This document shows positions 39,201 through 46,945 of a stretch of 64,000 nucleotides of DNA, piece after piece. The DNA comes from Planctomycetaceae bacterium (GTDB lineage: Bacteria; Planctomycetota; Planctomycetia; Pirellulales; Pirellulaceae). The stretch is taken from positions 62,001 through 126,000 of the forward strand of contig PAPJ01000008.1 of the NCBI GenBank assembly GCA_002709045.1, read 5' to 3'. Position 1 is the first letter of the stretch; each line of letters starts with the position of its first letter. The notes under the pieces are model-generated. The model worked only from the letters and a program-made list of their open reading frames with translations, did not search any database and was not told the DNA's origin. Both the position numbers and the translations under genes were made by a program.

Positions 39201-39822
39201 GGGTGAACTTAATGATCTGGAAGAACGCTTTAATTCCCTTTCGGATAAATTTCAGGATCTTACACTAGCCAAACAATCACTGGAAAAAATAATCCAGCGT
39301 GTCGATGCCGATAGTCGCCGACTGTTCCTGGAAACTCTCGAAACAATCCGTCAGAATTTCCAACAACTCTATCGCAAAGCATTTGGTGGCGGACAGGCTG
39401 ACATCATTCTGGAAGAAGGCGTTGACATACTGGAAGCCGGGGTGGAAATTATTACTTCTCCACTGGGCAAACCGGCGATTAACATTTCATTGCTAAGTGG
39501 TGGTGAAAAAGCATTAACCGCGGTTTCCCTGTTACTGGCAATTTTTCAATTCCGACCGAGTCCATTCTGTATTCTGGACGAGGTTGATGCGCCCTTCGAT
39601 GAAGCTAATATTGGCCGTTTCATTAATGTGCTTAAAGATTTCCTTGACTTTACTAGATTCATCATTGTCACACACTCTAAAAAGACGATGACCGCTGCCG
39701 ACACACTGTACGGTGTCACAATGCAGGAGTCTGGTGTTAGCAAGCAGGTTTCCGTACGATTTGAAGACGTTGGAATCAACGGTGAAATTCATAACGATGC
39801 GGTTAACCGAAACGCTGCCTGA
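36208..39822 (+). CDS. smc: Chromosome segregation ATPase SMC
   Basis: This 1204-residue protein has the full SMC layout. Walker A ([21 protein letters not shown], 29-49) is followed by [13 protein letters not shown] and a first coiled coil (~165-505). The hinge spans about 515-665, and a second coiled coil follows. The ABC signature [15 protein letters not shown] (~1094) and Walker B [13 protein letters not shown] lie in the C-terminal head. It condenses and segregates the chromosome with ScpA and ScpB, which are not in the window. It follows the FlgI-like gene closely and precedes nrdR. Confidence 0.97.
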   Translation: [1204 protein letters not shown]

Positions 39823-39927
39823 ATCCTTCAGGAAAATTAACCCCGTCAAGACTGGTATTTTTTTTAGAAATCCGCACAATATGTCTTAGTGTTGCTCATT
39901 GCGACAGCATTCAACCGGAGAGAATTA

Positions 39928-40389
39928 ATGCGATGTCCATTTTGCCAAAAGGACAATGACCGAGTACTGGACTCGCGTGCCAGCACTGACGGCTATTCGA
40001 TCCGTCGAAGGCGCGAATGTCTGGACTGCAATCGTCGCTATACGACTTACGAACGACTTGAAGAGATATCCATCAAAGTCTGTAAGAAGAATGGAGTCCG
40101 GGAACCATTTATACGTGATAAAATCCGTCAGGGCATCGTCAAAGCCTGCTGGAAGCGCCCGGTAGGAACTGAAGACATCGAGAGTTGTCTATCTGAGATC
40201 GAAGGCGATATTTACGCTAATTTCGAAGGCGACATTCATTCGGACGATATCGGTGAAGTCGTTATGACTCATCTAGCAAACCTCGACCAGGTTGCATATG
40301 TTCGCTTTGCCAGCGTCTATCGTGAATTTAAAGATGCTCGAGATTTCGTAAACGAACTGCAGCCAATCTTACAGCGTAATCAAAGCTAA
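39928..40389 (+). CDS. nrdR: Transcriptional repressor NrdR
   Basis: NrdR represses ribonucleotide reductase genes when dATP is high. The zinc ribbon uses Cys3, Cys6, Cys31 and Cys34 (MRCPFCQ...CLDCNRRYTTYER). The ATP-cone domain (~49-139) starts KVCKKNGVREPF. I choose the ATG at 39928, because GGAG stands seven bases upstream and the Cys motif begins at residue 3. An in-frame TTG at 39889 would add 13 unconserved residues. The 153-residue length is typical. Confidence 0.95.
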   Translation: MRCPFCQKDNDRVLDSRASTDGYSIRRRRECLDCNRRYTTYERLEEISIKVCKKNGVREPFIRDKIRQGIVKACWKRPVGTEDIESCLSEIEGDIYANFEGDIHSDDIGEVVMTHLANLDQVAYVRFASVYREFKDARDFVNELQPILQRNQS

Positions 40390-40412
40390 TATCCAGCGAG
40401 TTCATTTCCTGA

Positions 40413-40889
40413 TTAATCAACGCGAACAAAATCACCACTCTTGCCACCTGATTTTTCCAGCAACCTGATGTTTTCTATTGTCATTTCCCGATCGACTGAT
40501 TTGCACATGTCATAGATCGTTAAGGCGGCTACACTAACTGCCGTCAAAGCCTCCATTTCTACTCCGGTACGTGCAAATACGCCGACAGTGGCCTCAATGA
40601 CCACCGTATTAGGTTTTTCAATAGTGAATTCAACTTCCGCACCGTCAATACCAATGGGATGACATAACGGGATTAGATTTCCGGTCTGTTTAGTTGCCAT
40701 GATTCCGGCCAGCCGGGCAACTTCAAGTACATTACCTTTACTAAGATCGTTGCGCGTGATTTTCTCGAGTGTTGCCGGCAACATCTTCACTGCAGCAGCT
40801 GCACGAGCCCGTCGCCGAGTAGCCTGTTTATCACCGACATTGACCATTCTTGAGGCGCCCTGATCATCGAAATGTGTAAACTCTTCCAT
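40413..40889 (-). CDS. moaC: Cyclic pyranopterin monophosphate synthase
   Basis: MoaC makes cyclic pyranopterin monophosphate after MoaA in molybdenum cofactor synthesis. Characteristic stretches are ARRRARAAAAVKMLP, AGIMATKQTGNLIPLCHPIGIDGAEVEF, TGVEMEALTAVSVAALTIYDMCKSVD and the catalytic KSGGKSG near the end. The length of 158 is standard. The other moa genes are absent here. A strong terminator upstream (40981-41009) separates it from the HTH/receiver gene, so it should have its own promoter in the short gap. Confidence 0.95.
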   Translation of the reverse strand: MEEFTHFDDQGASRMVNVGDKQATRRRARAAAAVKMLPATLEKITRNDLSKGNVLEVARLAGIMATKQTGNLIPLCHPIGIDGAEVEFTIEKPNTVVIEATVGVFARTGVEMEALTAVSVAALTIYDMCKSVDREMTIENIRLLEKSGGKSGDFVRVD

Positions 40890-40980
40890 CTTCCACCAAA
40901 TTCAAAGAATTAACTGTATTCCTTAAATCTTAACTGGAACACCCTACCAACCGCAGTGGTAGTAATTGAAATGTGCGCAT

Positions 40981-41009
40981 AAAAAAACGAGGCACCAGAA
41001 GGTACCTCG
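40981..41009 (-). terminator. Intrinsic terminator of the HTH/receiver gene
   Basis: On the reverse strand, CGAGGTACC, loop TTCT and GGTGCCTCG form a nine-pair stem with one G-T pair, followed by seven T residues (40981-40987). It lies 25 bases after the stop codon at 41034. Confidence 0.9.
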
Positions 41010-41033
41010 CTCTTTATTTTCAGGCGCTGTCGA

Positions 41034-41606
41034 CTAGACGAGTTCTTTACGAGTCCCGATAAGGGTTCGCAATCTGTCAGCCAGCAGGCTTGCATCAAAC
41101 GGCTTCTTAAAAGTCTCGTTGATGGTCGAACGATCGAAGCTCATTGGGCTTCCCACGTCCGGTAGTAATGCAATTAGAATCGTTTCAGCAAAATCTGGGT
41201 TGCGACGCAGATTCTGACAAATCTGAAGTGATTCAACTTTGCCAATTGAGAAATCGACAATAATGCAGTCAGGATGGAAACTCTCAGCTTGAATACCAGC
41301 TTCGAATCCACTGGCAGCTACAGCTACCTTAAATGACTTTTCTGTCGGTAGTTCTCGTTTTAGATTTTCGATCAATACCTGGTCCTGTGCAACGATTAGC
41401 ACTTTGGCCATTGCTTCATCTTCTAAGTCTCCCAAGGGCATTCCATGCTCTTTAAGAAACTTGATCAGCGAATCGCGGGGAATTCGTCGATCTTGCGAAC
41501 CAGGGATACGATATCCCTTGAGACGCCCTGAATCAAACCATTTGCTAACTGTGCGCGGGGCCACTTTACAGATCTTGGCAACCTGTCCAGTTGTGAAGAC
41601 CTTCAT
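41034..41606 (-). CDS. HTH (BldC/excisionase-like) plus receiver-domain regulator
   Basis: The 190 residues combine a MerR/BldC-like winged helix at the N-terminus (FTTGQVAKICKVAPRTVSKWFDSGRLKGYRIPGSQDRRI, 4-43) with a receiver-like domain (~68-187). The likely phospho-acceptor Asp is in DCIIVDF and the conserved Lys in TFKKPFD. The acidic pair at the start is weakened (LIVAQDQ), so phosphorylation may not be normal. The order, DNA-binding part first, is reversed from ordinary response regulators. No sensor kinase is adjacent. A 717-base upstream region and a strong terminator isolate the gene as its own unit. Confidence 0.85.
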   Translation of the reverse strand: MKVFTTGQVAKICKVAPRTVSKWFDSGRLKGYRIPGSQDRRIPRDSLIKFLKEHGMPLGDLEDEAMAKVLIVAQDQVLIENLKRELPTEKSFKVAVAASGFEAGIQAESFHPDCIIVDFSIGKVESLQICQNLRRNPDFAETILIALLPDVGSPMSFDRSTINETFKKPFDASLLADRLRTLIGTRKELV

Positions 41607-42323
41607 TTCGGCACTCCAATTCTCTCTCGATGACTTTTTTATTGAACACCCGAGGGGTGCTCTGACCCCTAACTTGCAGTTGGCTTGCGATTCATTTGGG
41701 GGAACAAATCACGACAAGTCGCTGGGATGGGGTACTTATAAACTCGCTTCCTTCTGTGTGGTGTTGTTTGTCAGGATCCGTCCGGACATACAACTAAATC
41801 AGTTCATCCCTTCACTTTCCTTTCACTGCAGCCTTGCTTATTTTGCCTGGACTAATCAGTGATCGAACCGTTCAATGACGAACCGGAGTACTTCGGCGTG
41901 AGTACATGAAGAGAGAATCTTCAAGAAACTGGATATGAACGGGTCATTGTCATATCACATTCTCTTCTGGCGTTGAGATAAACTCCCAGAAGATCCCCCC
42001 CTGAAAGGCCTCTGGTGGGTATGTTATGACTCGGATAGCAACTATTCGAAAAATAACAAAGATGACCTCTCAGAGTTATTTGTCGATTGTTCCGGGGGTA
42101 ATACTTTAGAAAGTTCCGTAATACATGACGCTTTGTTGGATGATTCCTATAAAAACAGCGGGATGTATTACACTTATTACGTTAAATCCCCGTAAAAAAC
42201 GGCCTGCAATCGTTACGGAAAATTTAACCATCAACCCTAAGATTGAGTGTCAGAAAAGAGAGGGAAAAGCCTTAAAGTTTTCCGGTTAGTTAAACTAAAA
42301 CGGTTAGCTAACTTTTGGCATTG
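41607..42323. other. 717-base gene-free region between HTH/receiver gene and rpoN
   Basis: No frame looks coding. It must hold the HTH/receiver promoter and the rpoN 3' end. It contains CACCC-GAG-GGGTG at 41647-41659. A longer inverted repeat has arms TCGAAAAATAAC (42046-42057) and GTTATTTGTCGA (42075-42086), 11 of 12 pairs around a 17-base loop. A palindrome GTTAGCTAAC lies near 42303. A structured leader or a small RNA is possible, but I recognise no known family. Confidence 0.5.
42046..42086. repeat. 12-bp imperfect inverted repeat
   Basis: Arms at 42046-42057 and 42075-42086 pair at 11 of 12 positions around a 17-base loop. There is no T tract, so it is not a clear terminator. It may be part of an RNA structure or a binding site. 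Confidence 0.5.
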
Positions 42324-43826
42324 CTAACTTGGGGCTGTCTTACCCCAATCTTTGCGTTGTCGCGAGCTTGGAATCCCCATCTTTTTGCGATATTTGGTAA
42401 CAGTTCGACGAGCAACAGAAAGCCCTGCTTCTTTCAGTTGACGTACCAATTCATCATCACTATAGGGTTTAGCTTTATCTTCGCTATCGATGATTTCCTG
42501 CAGTTTCGTGCGAATATTACCCCAAGCAACATCTTCTCCGTCATCTCCGGTAGTTCCACCAACGAAGAATCCACGAAGAGGGAAAATACCTCGAGGGGTT
42601 TGAACCCATTTATCATCGACCGCACGACTAACCGTGGTCACATGGACTCCCACCTTGTCTGCAATCTGCTGCATTTTCAAGGGAATAATAGCCTCAAGCC
42701 CATCATCAATCACGCGGTACTGATGATCCACAATTGCCTGAGAAACCTTCAATAATGTCGCCTGCCGTTGGTGAATTGCATCGATCAGCCACTGTGCTCC
42801 ATTAAGCTTACGTCGCAGAAACTCTTTCTCATCACTATTAGCGTCCGCCGCTTTAAGCCGACGACGATAATAGTCACTGATACATAATTGAGGAATATCG
42901 CGTTCTTCAATTGTAACCACATATTGTTCATTATCATCTTTCTGAACAAACAGATCCGGCACTACCGAAACGACCGGTTTTTCTACAAAGCTGGATGCCG
43001 GTTTAGGATTGAGATGCCGTAGTTCCTCCCAAATCAACTGAATATCTTCAATACTCATACCGGTTTGTTTTTGGATCAAGGGAAGTCGATTATGTTCCAA
43101 ATCTTCCAAATGATTGGTGATCAGTAAATGCAACTCACGATAAAACGGATGTTTTTCAGAGAGCTGTAATAGCAAACATTCTTCCAGATCCCTGGCGGCA
43201 ACACCGACCGGGTCGAGTTGCTGTAAAACAACAAGTGCCTGCTGAGCAAGTACCAGCTGTTGGTCGTCCAGATCATTACGCAAAAGACTCTCAAGCGGTA
43301 TCGTTAAATAACCTCCTCCCTGAGCATCTAAAGTGGACGCAATTCGTTCGGCCATTGCGAACAGATCATCCTCTAGGTCAAGTTCTCTGAGTTGCAGCAA
43401 TAAATGATCGTATAACGTGATGCCTCGCTGTGAGATATTTGCCATCGTGTCATGATAGCGATCAGAGAATTCCTGTACTCGATTCACACTTGTACGAGGT
43501 ACTTCATCGAAGTAATCAGGGATCTCCTGATCCATATCGTCGAGTCGTTCAAAGTCGTCCGCGTTGTTAGAATCTTCATCGACAACGAGTTCCTGTTCAC
43601 CTTCAGTTTGCGTAGATTGCTCAGCCGCCTGCAACGCCTCTGCACCTTCCAACTCAGCCGACTCCTGCTCAATTTCTTCAAGCACGGGATTCTCGGTCAT
43701 TTCCTGATCAATACGTTCCTGTAATTCGAGAACCGGCAGTTGCAAAATCTCCATTGACTGGATCATTCGGGGAGCCAGTTTCTGGATTTGCTTTTGAGAT
43801 ATAAATTGTCCCAGAGAGAAACGCAT
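42324..43826 (-). CDS. rpoN: RNA polymerase sigma-54 factor
   Basis: Region I is Gln/Leu-rich (LGQFISQKQIQKLAPRMIQSMEILQLPVLELQERIDQE). An acidic linker (~60-125) and the core-binding region follow. The C-terminal HTH and the RpoN box VARRTVTKYRKKMGIPSS, which reads the -24 element, complete the protein. I start at the ATG at 43826; the codon before it is TTG. Sigma-54 needs AAA+ activators, none of which is in the window. It lies 51 bases after recR on the same strand and ends a run with dnaX, the YbaB-family gene and recR. Confidence 0.95.
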   Translation of the reverse strand: MRFSLGQFISQKQIQKLAPRMIQSMEILQLPVLELQERIDQEMTENPVLEEIEQESAELEGAEALQAAEQSTQTEGEQELVVDEDSNNADDFERLDDMDQEIPDYFDEVPRTSVNRVQEFSDRYHDTMANISQRGITLYDHLLLQLRELDLEDDLFAMAERIASTLDAQGGGYLTIPLESLLRNDLDDQQLVLAQQALVVLQQLDPVGVAARDLEECLLLQLSEKHPFYRELHLLITNHLEDLEHNRLPLIQKQTGMSIEDIQLIWEELRHLNPKPASSFVEKPVVSVVPDLFVQKDDNEQYVVTIEERDIPQLCISDYYRRRLKAADANSDEKEFLRRKLNGAQWLIDAIHQRQATLLKVSQAIVDHQYRVIDDGLEAIIPLKMQQIADKVGVHVTTVSRAVDDKWVQTPRGIFPLRGFFVGGTTGDDGEDVAWGNIRTKLQEIIDSEDKAKPYSDDELVRQLKEAGLSVARRTVTKYRKKMGIPSSRQRKDWGKTAPS

Positions 43827-43877
43827 CAATCTGCCTGTCTTAGTACCTGATCTTTATCGGGAACCGTTTGCCTTTTA

Positions 43878-44477
43878 TTAGTACTTCTGTCTGCCCGCAA
43901 TCGCATCGGCCAAAATTTCTTTATTCGTAAATTCAAGAATACTGCCGGTCGTGATTCCCCGCGCCAGTCGAGTAATAGCGACATTATAATTACTGAGAAG
44001 ATTTGAGATGTGCAAGGCCGTTCCATCCCCTTCAACCGTTGGATTAGTAGCCATGATAACTTCCTCAATTTTACCTTGCCGCACACGATCTACTAATGGA
44101 TCAATCGTGAGTTGCTCCGGTCCAATTCCTTCAAGAGGAGCTATTCTCCCTAATAGTACATGATATACCCCGCTAAACACTCCAGCCTGTTCAAGCGACA
44201 TCAGGTCCCGGGGCTGTTCAACGATACAAAGGGTATTTTGATCACGTCGACTATCTTCGCAGATCGTACAGACCTCACTCTCAGCAAGGTTAAAACAAAT
44301 GCTACAGTACCTTACATTTTCACGCACATTCCGGATAGCATCAGCAAAGGCAATTGCTTCGGCCTTGTTTACTCGTAGTAGATGGTAGGCAAGTCGCTCC
44401 GCACTCTTACGCCCAATTCCAGGTAGTTTGGAAAGCTGAGAAATTAACTCGGTTACGGATTCTGATAATTGTGCCAC
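43878..44477 (-). CDS. recR: Recombination mediator RecR
   Basis: RecR helps RecF/RecO load RecA at gaps. The protein has the helix-hairpin-helix LSKLPGIGRKSAERLAYHLL and a C4 zinc finger (Cys58, Cys61, Cys70, Cys73). A Toprim domain starts at LCIVEQPRDLMSLEQ, and the Walker-like end is TRLARGITTGSILEF. The length of 199 is typical. It follows the YbaB-family gene with an 11-base gap, the classic dnaX-ybaB-recR order. Confidence 0.96.
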   Translation of the reverse strand: MAQLSESVTELISQLSKLPGIGRKSAERLAYHLLRVNKAEAIAFADAIRNVRENVRYCSICFNLAESEVCTICEDSRRDQNTLCIVEQPRDLMSLEQAGVFSGVYHVLLGRIAPLEGIGPEQLTIDPLVDRVRQGKIEEVIMATNPTVEGDGTALHISNLLSNYNVAITRLARGITTGSILEFTNKEILADAIAGRQKY

Positions 44478-44488
44478 AGTTCTGCTTT

Positions 44489-44845
44489 CTAGTCCGCCTG
44501 ATTACCGAATTGCTCTAATGCCTGTTCAAGCCCCGGGATATTCATGCCTGCTGTCATTTCCCGAGTCAAGCGAGCATGTACTTCTTTGGTTTTGTCTTTC
44601 GCATTATTTACAGCAGCCCGCACAAGATCTTCCATTAACTCAGCATCTTTTTTTCCAAACAGATTCTGGTCGATCGAAACCTGAATAACCTCTCCCAGTC
44701 CGTTCATTTCCACACAAACCAAACCGGCACCTGATTCTCCGGTCACCCGCTCTAATGCAAGCTGTTGATTAACTTCTTCAAGTTTGCCGCCCATTTGCTG
44801 AGCCTGACTCATCATCGAAGCCAAATTGCCGAGTGATTTAAACAT
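44489..44845 (-). CDS. YbaB/EbfC nucleoid-associated protein
   Basis: This small DNA-binding protein (118 residues) begins MFKSLGNLASMMSQAQQMGGKLEEVNQQLA. A central beta sheet (GAGLVCVEMNGLGEVIQVSID) is followed by helices with KDAELMEDLVRAAVNNAKDKTKE and a C-terminal MNIPGL. It sits between dnaX and recR as in most bacteria. Confidence 0.95.
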   Translation of the reverse strand: MFKSLGNLASMMSQAQQMGGKLEEVNQQLALERVTGESGAGLVCVEMNGLGEVIQVSIDQNLFGKKDAELMEDLVRAAVNNAKDKTKEVHARLTREMTAGMNIPGLEQALEQFGNQAD

Positions 44846-44962
44846 TCTATTGCACCTTTATCATTAAAAGAGTACTGCATCTCTATTCTATTTAAACGCT
44901 GAAAAGACATTGTCAGGATATTAATCCCTGCATCCGCATGACTTCGCAAAACTCGAATTTAC

Positions 44963-45628
44963 TTACCGTCGTCGAGCATGGTCCACCCGAACCACCTCTG
45001 CTCCGAATGTTTCGATCGCCTGCTGGACCATAGGATGCTGTTCCGCTTCCCGCCTTCGCTGGCGACCCGTTTTTACTCCTACTTCCTGCTCAGCAACGGG
45101 GGTTGGAGAAGCCTCCGGAAGCAACTCGAACGTGATACGGAATCGATTCCCGGTAGTCCGGAACAATTCCTCTTCCAATTTGGTTCGACGCTCCGGACGC
45201 TCGCAAGCATCTTTTTGAAAAGTATAGTGGGAAGGAAATTTTACGACCAGATGATTTGGCGAGGAAATGGATACCGATTCGGCGGATTCCAGAGTACTGG
45301 ATGTAAAATCGTCGAGGTTTTGGCAGATCTGTTCCCACACAGAAAGGACGTTTTCGTTAGTAACTTTGATTGTGCTTTGCCGCCGGGACCGGGATTCCAC
45401 CTGATTATCTTTTTCGTTCGCTGATAACTGTTGCGGCGACTCAGAGTTTACCGCAGACGTTTGTGGTCCGGGAACCATAACTTCAGCACCCGAGTTTACG
45501 CGATCAGATGAAGCTGAGGAAAGTATCGATTCATCTGTTTTTACTACGATTGAATCAACCGTTGCAGAGTCTTGGCTGGTATTTACCCGAGAGGCTGTTT
45601 CCACATCAGATACTGTAGAGCCTACGTC
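44963..45628 (-). CDS. dnaX: DnaX tau-specific C-terminal extension (-1 frame)
   Basis: This ~221-residue frame has no proper start. It runs into the end of the dnaX frame at the A9 run, and a -1 shift there joins it as QKK-NDVGSTVSDVETASR. The GTG at 45604 is unlikely to be a real start. It begins with a disordered acidic stretch. A folded domain follows (LSVWEQICQNLDDF ... HLVVKFPSHYTFQKDACERPERRTKLEEEL) that resembles the tau domains that bind DnaB and polymerase in other bacteria. It is read only if the polymerase or ribosome slips. Confidence 0.8.
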   Translation of the reverse strand, partial: DVGSTVSDVETASRVNTSQDSATVDSIVVKTDESILSSASSDRVNSGAEVMVPGPQTSAVNSESPQQLSANEKDNQVESRSRRQSTIKVTNENVLSVWEQICQNLDDFTSSTLESAESVSISSPNHLVVKFPSHYTFQKDACERPERRTKLEEELFRTTGNRFRITFELLPEASPTPVAEQEVGVKTGRQRRREAEQHPMVQQAIETFGAEVVRVDHARRR

Positions 45629-46920
45629 ATTTTTTTTTGAGTCGTTACCAATTGTGTTGCCACTCCTGCTGGAGCAATCAGCAAATCACTTTTAGCAAAA
45701 TCTTTCATTGCCGGACTCTGTAGCACGTTGAGCCAATGTTCGATTCTGTCGAGTTCCTCCAGACTTGCAAGACGCACGATCGCAGTCTCCACCAGAATTC
45801 GAACCTTAGTCGTTGCCTGCACTCTTCTCATCATTTCCTGCATGATTTCCAACGATGCCAGCAGTGTGTGCTTACCAAATTTCTCGGCCACCTGCTGGAC
45901 TCGAGGAAATTCAGCGGGCTGTGAATAATGCATTAATTCTGCCGAACAACCCACGCTCGCAGAAAGCAAGTCACGATAAATGCCCAAAATCTGTTCAGAC
46001 AGCCGTTCAGGTTCTACTCCTATTTTCCAGAATTCACTCAACATTTTCAACGCAGAATTTGCGTCACGAGAAGCCAGTGATTCCATGAAATCGAGCAATT
46101 TTCCACTATCTGTTGTTCCTAGCAATTGATGGACATCATCAACCGTAATATTACCACTACTAAAAGAAAGAAGTTGCTCAAGCAGTGACTGACTGTCACG
46201 CAGTGATCCATAGGCACGTCTTGCGAGTATGGAAATCGCATCATCATCCGCCTGACGATTTTCAGACGCGAGGATAAACTTTAAACGATCGAATATTTTG
46301 CTCTCGTCCACCGGCGATAGGTCAAATCTTTGACAGCGGGATAAAACCGTAATCGGCAACTTATCCGGATCGGTCGTACAAAACATAAACTTGACATGTT
46401 GCGGCGGTTCTTCAAGTGTCTTGAGAAGAGCATTGAAGGCCGCTTTGGAAAGCATGTGAACTTCGTCAATAATATAAATCTTAAATCGGCAACGAGCGGG
46501 CCGAATTGTGCAATTCTCCCGTAGTGTACGTACCTCCTCCACTGAGTTATTGCTGGCACCATCAATTTCAATGACATCGACGTCCGCGCCCTCTGAAATA
46601 TCAACACAGATGTCACATTGATTACACGGAGAAATCGCGGGCCCGGTTGCACAATTAAGGGCTTTCGCAAAAATCCTGGCGGTGGTGGTTTTACCCGTAC
46701 CACGAGGTCCGGCGAACAAGTAAGCATGTCCAACTCGATTGGTTTCAATCGCATTAGCCAATGCTTTTCTTACGTGCTGTTGCCCGACGAGTTCATCAAA
46801 CGTTTGGGGGCGGTAACGTCGGGCTACTACGACATAGCGATCGTTTGCTACAGCGCGGCTTGGGCTTTCGCTATGCGAGCTGGAATCATCATGATCCATC
46901 ATTACGTCACAATCAATCAT
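45622..46920 (-). CDS. dnaX: DNA polymerase III clamp-loader subunit gamma/tau, frame 0
   Basis: This is the AAA+ clamp-loader ATPase. It shows the opening VVARRYRPQTFDELVGQ, Walker A LFAGPRGTGKTTTARIF, a zinc knuckle CATGPAISPCNQCDIC, Walker B IYIIDEVHMLSKAAF and SRC motif VLSRCQRFDL. Frame 0 stops at 45622 straight after CAA-AAA-AAA-ATG-ACG, giving a gamma-like product of ~432 residues. The ATG at 46920 or the ATGs at 46902/46899 are the likely starts. A GTG at 46977 in the same frame falls inside the SRP RNA gene. It heads a run with the YbaB-family gene, recR and rpoN. Confidence 0.92.
   Translation of the reverse strand: MIDCDVMMDHDDSSSHSESPSRAVANDRYVVVARRYRPQTFDELVGQQHVRKALANAIETNRVGHAYLFAGPRGTGKTTTARIFAKALNCATGPAISPCNQCDICVDISEGADVDVIEIDGASNNSVEEVRTLRENCTIRPARCRFKIYIIDEVHMLSKAAFNALLKTLEEPPQHVKFMFCTTDPDKLPITVLSRCQRFDLSPVDESKIFDRLKFILASENRQADDDAISILARRAYGSLRDSQSLLEQLLSFSSGNITVDDVHQLLGTTDSGKLLDFMESLASRDANSALKMLSEFWKIGVEPERLSEQILGIYRDLLSASVGCSAELMHYSQPAEFPRVQQVAEKFGKHTLLASLEIMQEMMRRVQATTKVRILVETAIVRLASLEELDRIEHWLNVLQSPAMKDFAKSDLLIAPAGVATQLVTTQKKMT
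45630..45638 (-). promoter_or_regulatory. A9 slippage site producing DnaX tau and gamma
   Basis: The reverse strand reads CTC followed by nine A residues and TGACGTAG. Frame 0 meets TAG within three codons of the run (AAA-ATG-ACG-TAG), and the -1 frame is open for another ~220 codons with DnaX-like content. Thermus dnaX uses an A9 run for transcriptional slippage, and E. coli dnaX uses an A-rich heptamer for -1 frameshifting. I see no convincing downstream pseudoknot, which favours slippage by the polymerase. Confidence 0.8.
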
Positions 46921-46945
46921 TCCTAGGTTGACGGAAAATAGAACC

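Noticed and set aside
41404..41862. 152-codon forward frame over the HTH/receiver start
   Set aside because: Most of its first half is antisense to the conserved HTH domain, and its sequence resembles no protein family.
42300..42325. Sigma-54 promoter-like TGGCATTGC near 42313
   Set aside because: The GG and GC elements are too close together for a -24/-12 promoter, and it lies at the 3' end of rpoN.
44963..45604. Independent gene from a GTG at 45604
   Set aside because: It has no ribosome-binding site, its frame is open further back to the A9 run, and its content is that of a DnaX tail. It is treated as the tau extension.
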